From Chelativorans salis (GTDB lineage Bacteria; Pseudomonadota; Alphaproteobacteria; Rhizobiales; Rhizobiaceae): a stretch of DNA of 64,000 nucleotides. The notes beneath the pieces are model-generated. The model searched no databases and was not told the DNA's origin. It worked only from the letters and a program-made list of their open reading frames with translations. Below are positions 7,206 to 17,097 of the stretch, in pieces. The stretch lies in assembly GCF_025336525.1 (NCBI RefSeq), contig NZ_JAOCZP010000002.1:744001-808000 (forward strand). The letters are read 5' to 3'. A program made the position numbers and the translations under genes. Every line of letters begins with the position of its first letter. Position 1 is the stretch's first letter.

Positions 7206-9362
7206 TCACCACCCGAACTGCTTCGCCAGCGAGACCTTGAAGGTCCGGCCCTTGGCGGGGTCGTTGTGGAGGAACTCCTTGTACTGCTTGTCGAAGATGT
7301 TATCGACGCCAAGCTCCGCCTCCCATCCGGCGAACTGCCCGTCGTCCGGCTTCCAGGTGAGGAAGACGTCGTGGACGTCGAAGGATTCTGCGAAGCGGGT
7401 GGAGCCTTGCGAGCTGTCGCCGGCGCACACCACGGGGCTGTCCGAACGGCGGCAGTCATCCTGCGGCGCGGCGACAAAGCGCGCCTTCCAGCCGAACTTC
7501 AGGTCGTGCTGGGGCAGCTTCCCGCCGAGGGTGAGCGACAGTTCATGCGGCGCGATGGTGGTCAGGTACCTGCCGGTGTCCTTGTCCTTGCCGACCAGGT
7601 AAGCATAGCCCGCCTCGGCGAAGACGTAGTCGGCCTCATAGGCAAGCTCCACCTCCGCGCCGTAGATTTCGGCCCGCCCGATATTGACGTAGCCCGGCGC
7701 GTCGTTGAACCCCGGGCTCAAGGCCGGATTGCGCGAGATCAGGTCGCGGATGTCGTTATAGAAGCCGGTTGTCTTGAGCTGCAGGCTGTCGCCGGCCTGG
7801 AAGAAATCGTAGCCGGAGACGGCGAAGCCAAGTTCGAAATTGTTCGACTTCTCCTTCTCAAGACCCAGGCTCGGATTAAAGATGCTGCTGCTGCTGGTGG
7901 TGGAAAAGACCTCGTCGAGGGACGGAAAACGCTCCGTGTGGGCAACCGAGCCGAAGATGGCGAAGGTCTCGTTGAACTCATAATGGGCCGCGATCTTGGG
8001 CGAGAAGGCGAAGTCGTCGGTCTTCTCGGCGTCGACGAAATCGCCGGGCGAGAGCCGGTGCCAGTCGACGCGCATTCCCGGAACGATGGTCAGCCGTTCA
8101 TTCCAGATGAACTCGTTCTGCGCGAAGACGCCGGACTTCAAGTCTTCACCCTCGGGGTGGAAGGTGAAGCCGACCGGGTTGCCGGCAACGTCGGTCGCCT
8201 CGGCGCGGCGCATCTGGTAGGAGTTCTGCCAGCCGTAGGTGAGGTGGTTCTCCCAGTTGTCCCCGTGCCACTCGCTCGTGTTCTCGGCGTTCAAATACCA
8301 GGTCCGGTAGCTGTAGTCGGTATCGCAGAACAGCGCGCTCGTGGCACAGGTGAGACCGAACATGGGATTGCCGGTCGCGTCCCGCTGCTTGACCGTCGTA
8401 TCGGAGAAGGCAGCCATCACCTTCAGGTCCAGCCAGTCGTTGCCGGAGAACGGATTCTCGTAGGAGATGACGGCCTGCCGGTCGATCACATGGCGGTCGA
8501 CCGTTCCGAAGGTCGTCTGCGTGCCCACCTGGGCGTAGTCCTGGTCGTCGGCATCCGAATCCCATTGCTGGTAGGACAGGCGCAGCGTGCCCTCGTCGCC
8601 GACCCTGAACGTGCCCTTGGCAAGGCCCGACCATGCATCGAAGCCGGAACTGCGAACCTCGGTGCCGTCGCCCGTCACATAGGGGTCGGACCGGCGGTAG
8701 TTGCCGGCGAGGAGGAACTCGGCGTTCTCGCCCATGCGCTGGGCGAGGATGACCGAGCCTAGCCAGCCGTCCTTATTGGAATTGTAGCCGCTCTTGAGCC
8801 TGAGCGCGCCGCTCTGGCCGTCGGCAAGGAAGTCTGACGCGTCCTTCGTCTCCAGGCTGATGACGCCGCCGAGCGCGCCGGGGCCGTAGAGGGTGGACGA
8901 GGCGGGGCCGCGCAGCACCTCGATGCGGTTGTAGAGCTCGGGGTCGGAGAAGAAGCCGCCCATGCGGTACTGCTCGTAGAACTTGGTCACCCCGTCGATC
9001 ATGACGATGATGCGGCCTTCCTCGTTGGCCGATTCGGGTGCGCCGATGCCGCGGATGTTGAAGGTCTGGCCGAAAACGCGGTCGGAGCCGGAGGTGTTGA
9101 CGCCGGGCACGCGCTTGAGCACATCGCCGACGGTGGTTGCCTGCTCCTCGTCGATGTCCTCCTGTTCCAGGACAGTGACCGATTGCGGCGTGTCGATCGC
9201 CACTTTGTCCACGCCGGCGCCCACCACCAGCCGCTGCAGCGCTGTGACGCCGATCGTGTTGTCGGCGGTCTGCTGCGCCACCGCCCCCTGCATTGAAAGA
9301 ACAGTCATGACGGCCGCCCCGCCGAGCGTTGCCGTCCTGTGTCGAGCCAGTAGCCCCTTCAT
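7206..9362 (-). CDS. TonB-dependent haem/haemoglobin outer-membrane receptor
   Basis: A 718-residue outer-membrane receptor. After a signal peptide (TATLGGAAVMTVLSMQGAVAQ), the plug domain spans about residues 45-160 (SVTVLEQEDI, GDVLKRVPGV, RGPASSTLYGPGALGG). The 22-strand barrel then ends in a C-terminal tryptophan (KQFGW), as expected for outer-membrane insertion. Features like the FRAP/NPNL boxes of haem receptors appear as ERFPSLDE and NPSLGLEKE. The ATG at 9362 has AGGGGTAAAGAG in front; a GTG at 9383 is less likely. It is the first gene of the leftward operon and is divergent from hemP-hmuSTUV, which identifies haem as the likely substrate (HmuR/BhuA/ShmR type). Confidence 0.92.
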   Translation of the reverse strand: MKGLLARHRTATLGGAAVMTVLSMQGAVAQQTADNTIGVTALQRLVVGAGVDKVAIDTPQSVTVLEQEDIDEEQATTVGDVLKRVPGVNTSGSDRVFGQTFNIRGIGAPESANEEGRIIVMIDGVTKFYEQYRMGGFFSDPELYNRIEVLRGPASSTLYGPGALGGVISLETKDASDFLADGQSGALRLKSGYNSNKDGWLGSVILAQRMGENAEFLLAGNYRRSDPYVTGDGTEVRSSGFDAWSGLAKGTFRVGDEGTLRLSYQQWDSDADDQDYAQVGTQTTFGTVDRHVIDRQAVISYENPFSGNDWLDLKVMAAFSDTTVKQRDATGNPMFGLTCATSALFCDTDYSYRTWYLNAENTSEWHGDNWENHLTYGWQNSYQMRRAEATDVAGNPVGFTFHPEGEDLKSGVFAQNEFIWNERLTIVPGMRVDWHRLSPGDFVDAEKTDDFAFSPKIAAHYEFNETFAIFGSVAHTERFPSLDEVFSTTSSSSIFNPSLGLEKEKSNNFELGFAVSGYDFFQAGDSLQLKTTGFYNDIRDLISRNPALSPGFNDAPGYVNIGRAEIYGAEVELAYEADYVFAEAGYAYLVGKDKDTGRYLTTIAPHELSLTLGGKLPQHDLKFGWKARFVAAPQDDCRRSDSPVVCAGDSSQGSTRFAESFDVHDVFLTWKPDDGQFAGWEAELGVDNIFDKQYKEFLHNDPAKGRTFKVSLAKQFGW

Positions 9363-9481
9363 CTCTTTACCCCTGATATTCACGCGGCCTGATGCTGGCT
9401 CGCCCTGAAAATCCAGGCTTGCTGGCTTGCCTTGCCCCCGGCGGGCTTAATTGTTGACTTGATTTGTCCGGTATTGCAGTG

Positions 9482-9508
9482 TCTATAAAACATGATACTT
9501 TCTGTCAA
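9482..9508 (-). promoter_or_regulatory. Probable promoter of the haem receptor operon with RirA-type (TGA-N9-TCA) operator
   Basis: Reading the minus strand, TTGACA (9508-9503) is followed after 15 bp by TATAGA (9487-9482), a sigma70-like promoter with a short spacer, about 120 bp before the receptor ATG. The plus-strand bases 9493-9507 read TGA, nine bases, TCA, the spacing of the iron-responsive operator bound by RirA in rhizobia. The motif overlaps the -35 and spacer, where a repressor would block transcription. With only six fixed bases it could arise by chance about once in 4 kb, so its position is the main support. Confidence 0.5.
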
Positions 9509-9593
9509 CAAATGTGCCGTGCGAAAATATGCCGCCGTCGCGGTGGTGTGAGTGGGTGAAGATTTCACGTGACGAGGAGAGAGGGTTCAAACA

Positions 9594-9797
9594 ATGAGAA
9601 GCGATTTTTCGGCCGAGAGGCTTCAGCCCGTGCCCGTCCGTCAGGGCGTCGATTTCCGCAATAGCGGCGCGATACCGGACCGCACCGTCACCAGCGATGA
9701 CCTGTTCTGCGGCCGCCGCGAGATCGCCATCGAGCATGCCGGATCGTTCTACCGCCTGAAGATCACGCGGCAGGGCAAGCTGATCCTGAACAAGTGA
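9594..9797 (+). CDS. hemP: Hemin uptake protein HemP
   Basis: A 67-residue small protein of the HemP family, recognised by the C-terminal block TVTSDDLFCGRREIAIEH followed by YRLKITRQGKLILNK. HemP proteins are found at the head of haem-uptake operons, and in some bacteria they act as activators of receptor expression. GAGGAGAGAGGG precedes the ATG. The stop codon is 14 bp before hmuS. The divergent haem receptor operon begins about 230 bp away, so HemP probably belongs to the same iron-controlled locus. Confidence 0.93.
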   Translation: MRSDFSAERLQPVPVRQGVDFRNSGAIPDRTVTSDDLFCGRREIAIEHAGSFYRLKITRQGKLILNK

Positions 9798-9811
9798 ACC
9801 CGGTGGCGGAC

Positions 9812-10870
9812 ATGACGGTGAAGACGGCTCTTCAGCCCGACGACATCCGGCGTAAGCGCGCCGAAAACCCCAAGATGCGCGAGCGCGACCTTGCCCGGAT
9901 CCTGGGCATCTCCGAGGCCGAGCTGGTAGGCGCCCATTGCGGCCACGGTTCGACCCGGATCGTGCCGCGCGTGGCGGATTTTCTCGCCGGCATGCCGGCT
10001 GTCGGCAACGTGATGGCGCTGACGCGCAACGAAAGCGCGGTGCACGAAAAGATCGGCGTCTACGAGAATGCGAAGGCGACGGACAAAAGCGCCATCGTAC
10101 TCGGCAAGGACATCGACCTGCGGATTTTTCCCTCGCAGTGGGCACACGCCTTCGCAGTGGAAAAGCGGAATGGCAAGGACGTGCGCCACAGCCTGCAGTT
10201 CTTCGACCAGGCGGGCGACGCGGTGCACAAGGTGCACTTGCGGCCCGACTCGAACTTCTATGCCTACCAGAACCTTGTGGAGGCGCTGACCGCGGCGGAC
10301 CAGAGCCCCGTGGTTCAGGTGGGCCCCGTCAAGGAAAGCGGGCCGCCGCAGGAGAGCGACGACACGGTGACGGAGACGCTGCGCGAACGCTGGAGCGCCA
10401 TGACCGACGTGCACCAGTTTGCCGGCATCCTGCGCACGCTCAAGCTTTCGCGCTGGCAGGCGGTGCGCATGATCGGCGAGGAGTTCGCCTGGCGGCTCGA
10501 CGAAGGGGCGCTCCCGGCGATGATGAGCCATGCCGTGCAGCAGGAAATCCCGATCATGTGCTTCGTCGGCAGCCGCGGCTGCATCCAGATCCATTCCGGA
10601 CCCATCGCCAATGTGAAGACCATGGGCCCATGGCTCAACGTCATGGACCCGACATTCCACCTGCATCTCAGGCTCGACCACGTGGCCGAGGTGTGGGCCG
10701 TACGCAAGCCGAACAGCGACGGCCACGTCACCTCGCTCGAAGCCTATGATGGCAACGGCCGCCTCATCATCCAGTTCTTCGGCAAAAGACAAGAGGGCGA
10801 GGACGAACGCAGCGAATGGCGCTTCCTCATGGAGCACCTCCCGCGCGTTCCCCAGGCCTCGGCTGCTTAG
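9812..10870 (+). CDS. hmuS: Hemin-degrading / cytoplasmic haem-carrier protein HmuS
   Basis: A 352-residue HemS/HmuS/PhuS-family protein that receives haem from the HmuUV importer and either delivers or degrades it. The family consists of two tandem repeats, visible here as [25 protein letters not shown] in the first half and AVQQEIPIMCFVGSRGCIQIHSGP in the second; the latter block is the usual haem-binding region. The ATG at 9812 fits family N-termini (…IRRKRAENPKMRERDLARILGISEAEL); a GTG at 9794 overlapping hemP is possible. It is the second gene of the hemP-hmuSTUV operon. Confidence 0.93.
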   Translation: MTVKTALQPDDIRRKRAENPKMRERDLARILGISEAELVGAHCGHGSTRIVPRVADFLAGMPAVGNVMALTRNESAVHEKIGVYENAKATDKSAIVLGKDIDLRIFPSQWAHAFAVEKRNGKDVRHSLQFFDQAGDAVHKVHLRPDSNFYAYQNLVEALTAADQSPVVQVGPVKESGPPQESDDTVTETLRERWSAMTDVHQFAGILRTLKLSRWQAVRMIGEEFAWRLDEGALPAMMSHAVQQEIPIMCFVGSRGCIQIHSGPIANVKTMGPWLNVMDPTFHLHLRLDHVAEVWAVRKPNSDGHVTSLEAYDGNGRLIIQFFGKRQEGEDERSEWRFLMEHLPRVPQASAA

Positions 10871-10934
10871 ATTGCCGGAGGGCGCGCGCCTCTCCGTTTG
10901 GCTGAACCTACAAACATCATCACGCCTAGCCAGG

Positions 10935-11837
10935 ATGAAAGCGATGCTCGCGAATCTTAAGCCCCTCCGCCTGCTTGGCGCTCTCATGGCCGCCGCCTTC
11001 CTGGCAGCGCCCGCGCACGCCGCCGAAGACCTGCCGCAGCCCTTCGAGGACGCCTCGCGCCTCGTCTCCATCGGCGGCTCCCTGACGGAGATCGTTTACG
11101 CTCTGGGCGAGGAAGAGCACTTGGTGGCGCGCGATTCGACCGGCACCTTCCCGCCCGAGGCGCAGGACTTGCCCGATGTCGGCTACATGCGCGCGCTTTC
11201 GCCGGAGGGCGTGCTTTCCGTCACGCCGAGCGCCATCCTGGCGCTGGAGGGCAGCGGTCCGCCCGAGACCATGGACGTGCTGACAAAGGCCAGCGTGCCG
11301 CTCGTCGTGGTGCCGGAGACCTTCGACCGCCAAGGCATCCTGCGAAAGATCCGCTTCGTCGGCGCCGCCCTTGGCGAGACGGTGAAGGCGGAGGAGCTTG
11401 CCGACACCGTCGCACGCGACATCGACGCCGCCGAACGCCTGACGGACGGCGTTACCGAGCCCAAGCGCGTGCTCTTCATCCTCAGCATGCAGGGCGGGCG
11501 AATCATGGCATCGGGAAAGGACACCGCCGCCGACGGCATCATCGCCATGGCCGGCGGCGTCAACGCTATTCGTGAATTCTCCGGCTATAAGCAGGTCTCG
11601 GAGGAAGCGGTGGCCGAGGCGCAGCCCGACGTGATCCTGATGATGGATCGCGGCGGCGATCACGGAGCCGCCGACGAGGAACTTTTCAGCCATCCGGCCA
11701 TCGCGCCGACGCCGGCTGCCCGCGACAAGGCGATCGTGCGCATGGACGGCGGCTATCTCCTCGGTTTCGGTCCGCGCACAGCCGGTGCTGTCCGCGACCT
11801 CGCGGCGGCCCTTTACGGTCAGCTGGCGGCGAATTGA
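10935..11837 (+). CDS. hmuT: Haem ABC transporter periplasmic binding protein HmuT
   Basis: A 300-residue periplasmic binding protein. The signal peptide LLGALMAAAFLAAPAHA is followed by a class III binding-protein fold (LVSIGGSLTEIVYALGEEEHLVARD, GYMRALSPEGVLSV, IRFVGAALG, MAGGVNAI, DVILMMDRGG). It passes haem from the TonB-dependent receptor to the HmuU permease. Two close starts exist, at 10935 and 10944; AGGA at 10932 is better spaced for 10944. It lies 64 bp after hmuS and four bases before hmuU. Confidence 0.94.
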   Translation: MKAMLANLKPLRLLGALMAAAFLAAPAHAAEDLPQPFEDASRLVSIGGSLTEIVYALGEEEHLVARDSTGTFPPEAQDLPDVGYMRALSPEGVLSVTPSAILALEGSGPPETMDVLTKASVPLVVVPETFDRQGILRKIRFVGAALGETVKAEELADTVARDIDAAERLTDGVTEPKRVLFILSMQGGRIMASGKDTAADGIIAMAGGVNAIREFSGYKQVSEEAVAEAQPDVILMMDRGGDHGAADEELFSHPAIAPTPAARDKAIVRMDGGYLLGFGPRTAGAVRDLAAALYGQLAAN

Positions 11838-11840
11838 GCC

Positions 11841-12938
11841 ATGCCGCCGGCCGCCGGAATGCTCTCGCTACGGCGCCTTGCCGACGCGCCGGAAGGCGAC
11901 CGCTCGGCGCGGGCGCGGCTGGCGATTGCGCTTCTTGTCGTGATGCTCGTCGTGGTCGCCGCGGTCAGTACCGCCACCGGCGCCTCGGATGCCTCCGTGC
12001 TCGGCGTCATCAAGGGCTGGTTCCAGCAGGGCGAGGAGGCGGCCCTTTCGGCGCGTGACCGGCTCATCGTCTACGAAATCCGCCTGCCGCGCGTGGCGCT
12101 CGGCATTCTCGTCGGTGCCGCGCTCGCCGTCTCCGGCGCGCTCATGCAGGGGCTCTTCCGCAATCCCCTGGCCGATCCCGGCATTGTCGGCGTCTCGGCG
12201 GGGGCAAGCCTGGGTGCCATCACCGTCATCGTCCTGGGCAGCACCGTGCTCGGGCCTTTCGTCGCCCTGTTCGGCATCTACGCACTGCCGCTGGCGGCTT
12301 TTCTCGGCGGACTGGTGACGACCCTTCTGCTTTATCGCGTGGCCACGCGGCAGGGGCAGACGTCGATCGCCACCATGCTCCTTGCCGGCATTGCGCTGGC
12401 CGCGCTGGCGATGGCCTTGTCGGGTATCCTGATCTACATGGCCGATGACCGGCAACTGCGCGATCTCACCTTCTGGCAGCTAGGCTCTCTCGGGGGCGCG
12501 ACATGGAGCAAGATCGGCTCGGCCGGTCCGATCATTGTGCTTGCGCTCGCCGCCACCGTCTTCCTCGCTCGCGGCCTCAACGCGCTGGCGCTGGGCGAGG
12601 CTTCGGCCCGCCACCTCGGCATTCCCGTCCAGCGCATGAAGAACGCCGTCGTTCTCGCTGTCGCCGCGGCCACGGGCGCGGCCGTCGCCGTTTCCGGCGG
12701 CATCGGCTTCGTCGGCATCGTCGTACCGCACTTTCTCAGGCTCATCATCGGCCCCGACCACCGCTACCTGTTGCCGGCCGCAGCCCTTCTCGGCGCCAGC
12801 CTGCTGCTCCTGGCCGATGCCGTCAGCCGCACCATCGTCGCGCCGGCCGAACTGCCCATCGGCATCGTCACCGCCGTCTTCGGCGCTCCCTTCTTCCTGT
12901 GGGTGCTCCTGCGCCGCCGCGGCATCCTCGACCTTTAG
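11841..12938 (+). CDS. hmuU: Haem ABC transporter permease HmuU (FecCD family)
   Basis: A 365-residue inner-membrane permease of the FecCD/BtuC family with about ten membrane helices. Diagnostic blocks are YEIRLPRVALGILVGAALAVSGALMQGLFRNPLADPGIVGVSAGA, read as overlapping short motifs (RLPRV, GALMQ, NPLADP, GVSAGA), and the coupling-helix region GFVGIVVPH. It forms the haem channel with two HmuV ATPase subunits. The ATG is three bases after the hmuT stop and hmuV follows after 13 bp, so the three genes are clearly cotranscribed. Confidence 0.95.
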   Translation: MPPAAGMLSLRRLADAPEGDRSARARLAIALLVVMLVVVAAVSTATGASDASVLGVIKGWFQQGEEAALSARDRLIVYEIRLPRVALGILVGAALAVSGALMQGLFRNPLADPGIVGVSAGASLGAITVIVLGSTVLGPFVALFGIYALPLAAFLGGLVTTLLLYRVATRQGQTSIATMLLAGIALAALAMALSGILIYMADDRQLRDLTFWQLGSLGGATWSKIGSAGPIIVLALAATVFLARGLNALALGEASARHLGIPVQRMKNAVVLAVAAATGAAVAVSGGIGFVGIVVPHFLRLIIGPDHRYLLPAAALLGASLLLLADAVSRTIVAPAELPIGIVTAVFGAPFFLWVLLRRRGILDL

Positions 12939-12951
12939 CGGAAGAAAGACC

Positions 12952-13743
12952 ATGATCGAAACCCGCAACGTCACTGTCTCCTTCGGCCGCGCACGCATTC
13001 TCTCCGGCGTCGATTTCACGGCAGAGCCTGGCCGCGTCACCGCCATCGTCGGCCCCAACGGCTCGGGCAAGTCGACCCTCGTCAAGGCGCTCTCGGGCGA
13101 TCTTCCCTACGGCGGCAGCATCGCCTTCAACGGCCGCGAGCTTGCGCAGATGAAGCCCGCGGAAGCGGCCATTTCACGCGCCGTGCTGCCGCAGGCAATC
13201 ACGCTCTCTTTCCCCTACACGGTGCGCGAAGTGGTGCGGCTCGGGCTGATGGGCGGGCGCTCGGGCGCGCTCGCCGGCCAGGACGAGCACCTGCCGGAAC
13301 GTGCTCTGGCCAAGGTGGACCTTTCCGGCTTCGCCGGCCGCTTCTACCAAGAGCTTTCCGGCGGCGAGCAGCAGCGCGTGCAGCTCGCCCGCGTCCTCTG
13401 CCAGGTATGGGCCCCGGTGCTGGAAGGGCGCCCGCGCTACCTCATCCTCGACGAGCCGGTATCCAGCCTCGACATCAAGCACCAGCTTCTCGTCATGAAG
13501 ATCGCGCGCGAGTTCGCGGCGCGCGGGGGAGGGGTGGTCGCCGTCCTGCACGACCTCAACCTGACCGCAGCCTTCGCCGATCATGTGCTCGTCATGCGCC
13601 GCGGCACGAGTGCTGCGGCAGGGGCGCCAGACGCGGTGATGCAGGATGCGCTTTTGTCCGAGGTCTTCGACTGCCCCTTGAAGGTCGGTGCCGTGCCGGC
13701 TGGGGCGACGCCCTTTGTCCTGCCGCAAGCCCTGTCGGCCTGA
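12952..13743 (+). CDS. hmuV: Haem ABC transporter ATP-binding protein HmuV
   Basis: The 263-residue ATPase that powers haem import. Walker A is GPNGSGKST (near residue 36), the Q-loop region reads VLPQAITLSFPYTV, the signature is LSGGEQQRVQLARVL, Walker B is YLILDEP with SSLD following, and the switch histidine lies in VAVLHDLNLT. GCGGAAGAAAGA precedes the ATG. It is the last gene of the rightward operon; no T-rich terminator hairpin is evident directly after it. Confidence 0.95.
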   Translation: MIETRNVTVSFGRARILSGVDFTAEPGRVTAIVGPNGSGKSTLVKALSGDLPYGGSIAFNGRELAQMKPAEAAISRAVLPQAITLSFPYTVREVVRLGLMGGRSGALAGQDEHLPERALAKVDLSGFAGRFYQELSGGEQQRVQLARVLCQVWAPVLEGRPRYLILDEPVSSLDIKHQLLVMKIAREFAARGGGVVAVLHDLNLTAAFADHVLVMRRGTSAAAGAPDAVMQDALLSEVFDCPLKVGAVPAGATPFVLPQALSA

Positions 13744-14059
13744 CCGCTTTTTGCGCCGCACAATTATTCGTTTGCACTTTTGGCCGTCATACGCCATATG
13801 GGGCCCCATAGGCGCATGGGCCGGATTGACCGGCTTTCTCTCAACGAGACTGGTTGCGTCTCATTCTCCCTAACGTTCCCTTTGGACCGGCAGGCGGGAA
13901 AAGCCCCGGGCGGCAACGCTTCGGGCGCGACAGCGCAGCCGCGCGGAGCATGTCTCCGCCGCCTTGTCGTTCATCCAAAACCCATTTCGGCAGGTTGCGC
14001 CCTGCCGCGATCCGATTTGCGCGCCGCAATCCCGGCGCCGAATATGAAAGAGATAAGAA
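13744..14059 (+). promoter_or_regulatory. 316-bp intergenic region / probable leader of the RhlE-type helicase gene
   Basis: No open frame with coding character is seen. It holds a perfect 14-bp palindrome TATGGGGCCCCATA at 13797-13810 and a weak promoter-like pair, TTGCAC (13772-13777) with CATATG 17 bp later. About 240 bp then remain before the helicase start. Long leaders are common for cold-inducible DEAD-box helicases, so this may be a structured 5' UTR; that is inference. GAAAGAGATAAGAA just before the TTG start provides the ribosome-binding site. Confidence 0.35.
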
Positions 14060-15400
<1,341 letters not shown>

Positions 15401-15734
15401 CAATTCGCCGGTGCCCGCCTTCCGGTGGGCGCCGGCATCCGCCCTCGTGGTTCGACAAGCTCACCATGAGGGCTGTGTGCGCCAATTTGCCTACGGTGAA
15501 GCTTGCGGTGACGTGGCCATCAGCCTCATCCTGAGCCTGTCGAAGGACGAGGGTGAAGGCACGCACCGTCGTTCACGCGCATCTCCACCACTCTGGCGAC
15601 ACCTTCTCCGCCTACTGGCACAATTGCCTGGCCTCTCCCCCTGCGATAGACCACATGCCGGCTCGGGTGCTTCGCGCAAACGGGCGGGAGGTGACGCGGT
15701 CCTAAGGTGCCCGCGCAAGCCTGGAGGAGCATCG
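15401..15734. other. 334-bp intergenic region holding an inverted pair of REP-like hairpins
   Basis: No coding frame is credible. Most of the region is occupied by two REP-like units in opposite orientation, described separately. The last 30 bases hold GGAGGAGC, the ribosome-binding site of the MFS gene. No clear promoter was found. Confidence 0.6.
15442..15553. repeat. Inverted pair of REP-like palindromic units
   Basis: Unit 1 (15442-15475) and the reverse complement of unit 2 (15521-15553) agree at 28 of 34 aligned positions. Each unit is itself a hairpin with stem CCTCrTss / sswyGAGG and a loop containing TTCGACAAGCTCA or its complement. Stem pairs differ in a compensatory way: unit 1 has TGG/CCA where unit 2 has TCC/GGA. 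Related copies occur at 18897-18945 and in degenerate form at 42738-42784. The arrangement resembles BIME/REP doublets of other bacteria. Confidence 0.75.
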
Positions 15735-16958
15735 ATGGCAGGAATTGCCGCGCTGACGGCGGCCTACGTTCTTTCACAGTTCTACCGCTCCTTCCTCGCC
15801 GTCCTCACGCCAGCGCTCACGGCCGAACTCGGCGCCAGCAAGGCCGACCTTTCGGCCGCCTCCGGCGCATGGTTTGCGCTTTTCGCACTGATGCAGTTCG
15901 CCGTTGGCATCTCGCTCGACCGTTGGGGCCCGCGCCGCACGGCGGGCGTGCTCCTCGGCCTTTGCGCCGGCGGCGGCGCCTTTCTTTTCGCCTTCGCCAC
16001 GGCCCCGTGGATGGTGATCGCCGCCATGGCGCTGATCGGCATGGGTTGCGCGCCCGTGCTCATGGCCTCCGTCTTCATCTTCGCAAAATCCTTTTCGCCG
16101 GCGCGGCTTGCAGTGCTCACCTCGTGGCTGATGGCCATCGGCACGATGGGCAATGTGGTGGGCGCTTCGCCCATGGCCGCCGCGGCCGAGGCCTTTGGAT
16201 GGCGCGAAGTTATGGCGGGCCTCGGCGTCATCACCCTCCTGGTTGCCGGCGGGATCCTCCTGATCGTGCGCGACCCCGCGCGCGAGGACAGCGTCTTCGG
16301 AAGCTCCGGCCTCGGCGGCTATCTCGAACTCATCCGGCTGCGCGCCCTGTGGCCGATCATCCCGCTAGCCGCGCTCAACTACGCCGCCGCCGCCGGCATC
16401 CGCGGCCTGTGGGCGGGGCCGTATCTCGCCGATGTCTATAGCGCCGACGCGCTGCTCATCGGCCAGGTCACCCTCTTCATGGCACTTGCCATGGCCGCCG
16501 GCACCTTCATCTACGGCCCCCTCGACACCCTCACCGGCACGCGCAAATGGGTGGCGGTGGCGGGCAACACGCTCGGCGCGGCCGCCGTCGCCTGGCTCGC
16601 CGTCTTTCCCCTTGCCGGCGTCGGCGCGGCAACGGTCGCTCTCGTCCTCATCGGGCTCACCGGCGGCAGCTACGGGGTGATCATGGCCCACGGCCGCGCC
16701 TTCATGCCCGCGCATCTGACGGGGCGCGGCGTCACCCTGCTCAACTTCTTTTCCATCGGCGGCGTTGGGCTGATGCAGTTCGCCACCGGCGCCGTGGTCA
16801 CCGCGTCCACCGTGCCGGGGGAGCCGGCCGTTGCCTACCGCACTCTGTTCGTCTTCTATGCCGGCGTTCTTCTGGCCAGCATTCTGGTCTATCTTTTTAC
16901 GCGCGACGCCCGGCCGGAGCCGGCGTCGCGGCCGTCGCCCCAGCCGGCGGAGCGCTGA
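15735..16958 (+). CDS. Major facilitator superfamily (MFS) transporter
   Basis: A 407-residue integral membrane protein with about 12 predicted helices. The MFS motif A between helices 2 and 3 is seen as GISLDRWGPRRT. Its start is the ATG at 15735 after GGAGGAGC. The substrate cannot be read from the sequence; the overall pattern (AALTAAYVLSQFYRSFLAVL at the N-terminus) is like small-molecule or nitrate/organic-anion MFS carriers. It is a single gene, 140 bp upstream of cysK and probably not functionally linked to it. Confidence 0.88.
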   Translation: MAGIAALTAAYVLSQFYRSFLAVLTPALTAELGASKADLSAASGAWFALFALMQFAVGISLDRWGPRRTAGVLLGLCAGGGAFLFAFATAPWMVIAAMALIGMGCAPVLMASVFIFAKSFSPARLAVLTSWLMAIGTMGNVVGASPMAAAAEAFGWREVMAGLGVITLLVAGGILLIVRDPAREDSVFGSSGLGGYLELIRLRALWPIIPLAALNYAAAAGIRGLWAGPYLADVYSADALLIGQVTLFMALAMAAGTFIYGPLDTLTGTRKWVAVAGNTLGAAAVAWLAVFPLAGVGAATVALVLIGLTGGSYGVIMAHGRAFMPAHLTGRGVTLLNFFSIGGVGLMQFATGAVVTASTVPGEPAVAYRTLFVFYAGVLLASILVYLFTRDARPEPASRPSPQPAER

Positions 16959-17097
16959 AACCGGGAGGGAAAATCGTCTTCCCGCTGCCGCCAGCGCCGA
17001 ACCCTATGCCAGCAGCAGGCGGGCCGGCGCAAAAACACGCCTTGTCGGGACTGACGGCGGCTTTTAGGCTTCGCCGGCAAAAACGAGGAATCCCCTG

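Noticed and set aside
13797-13810. Terminator for hmuV at the TATGGGGCCCCATA palindrome
   Set aside because: There is no loop of usable size and no T-tract after it.
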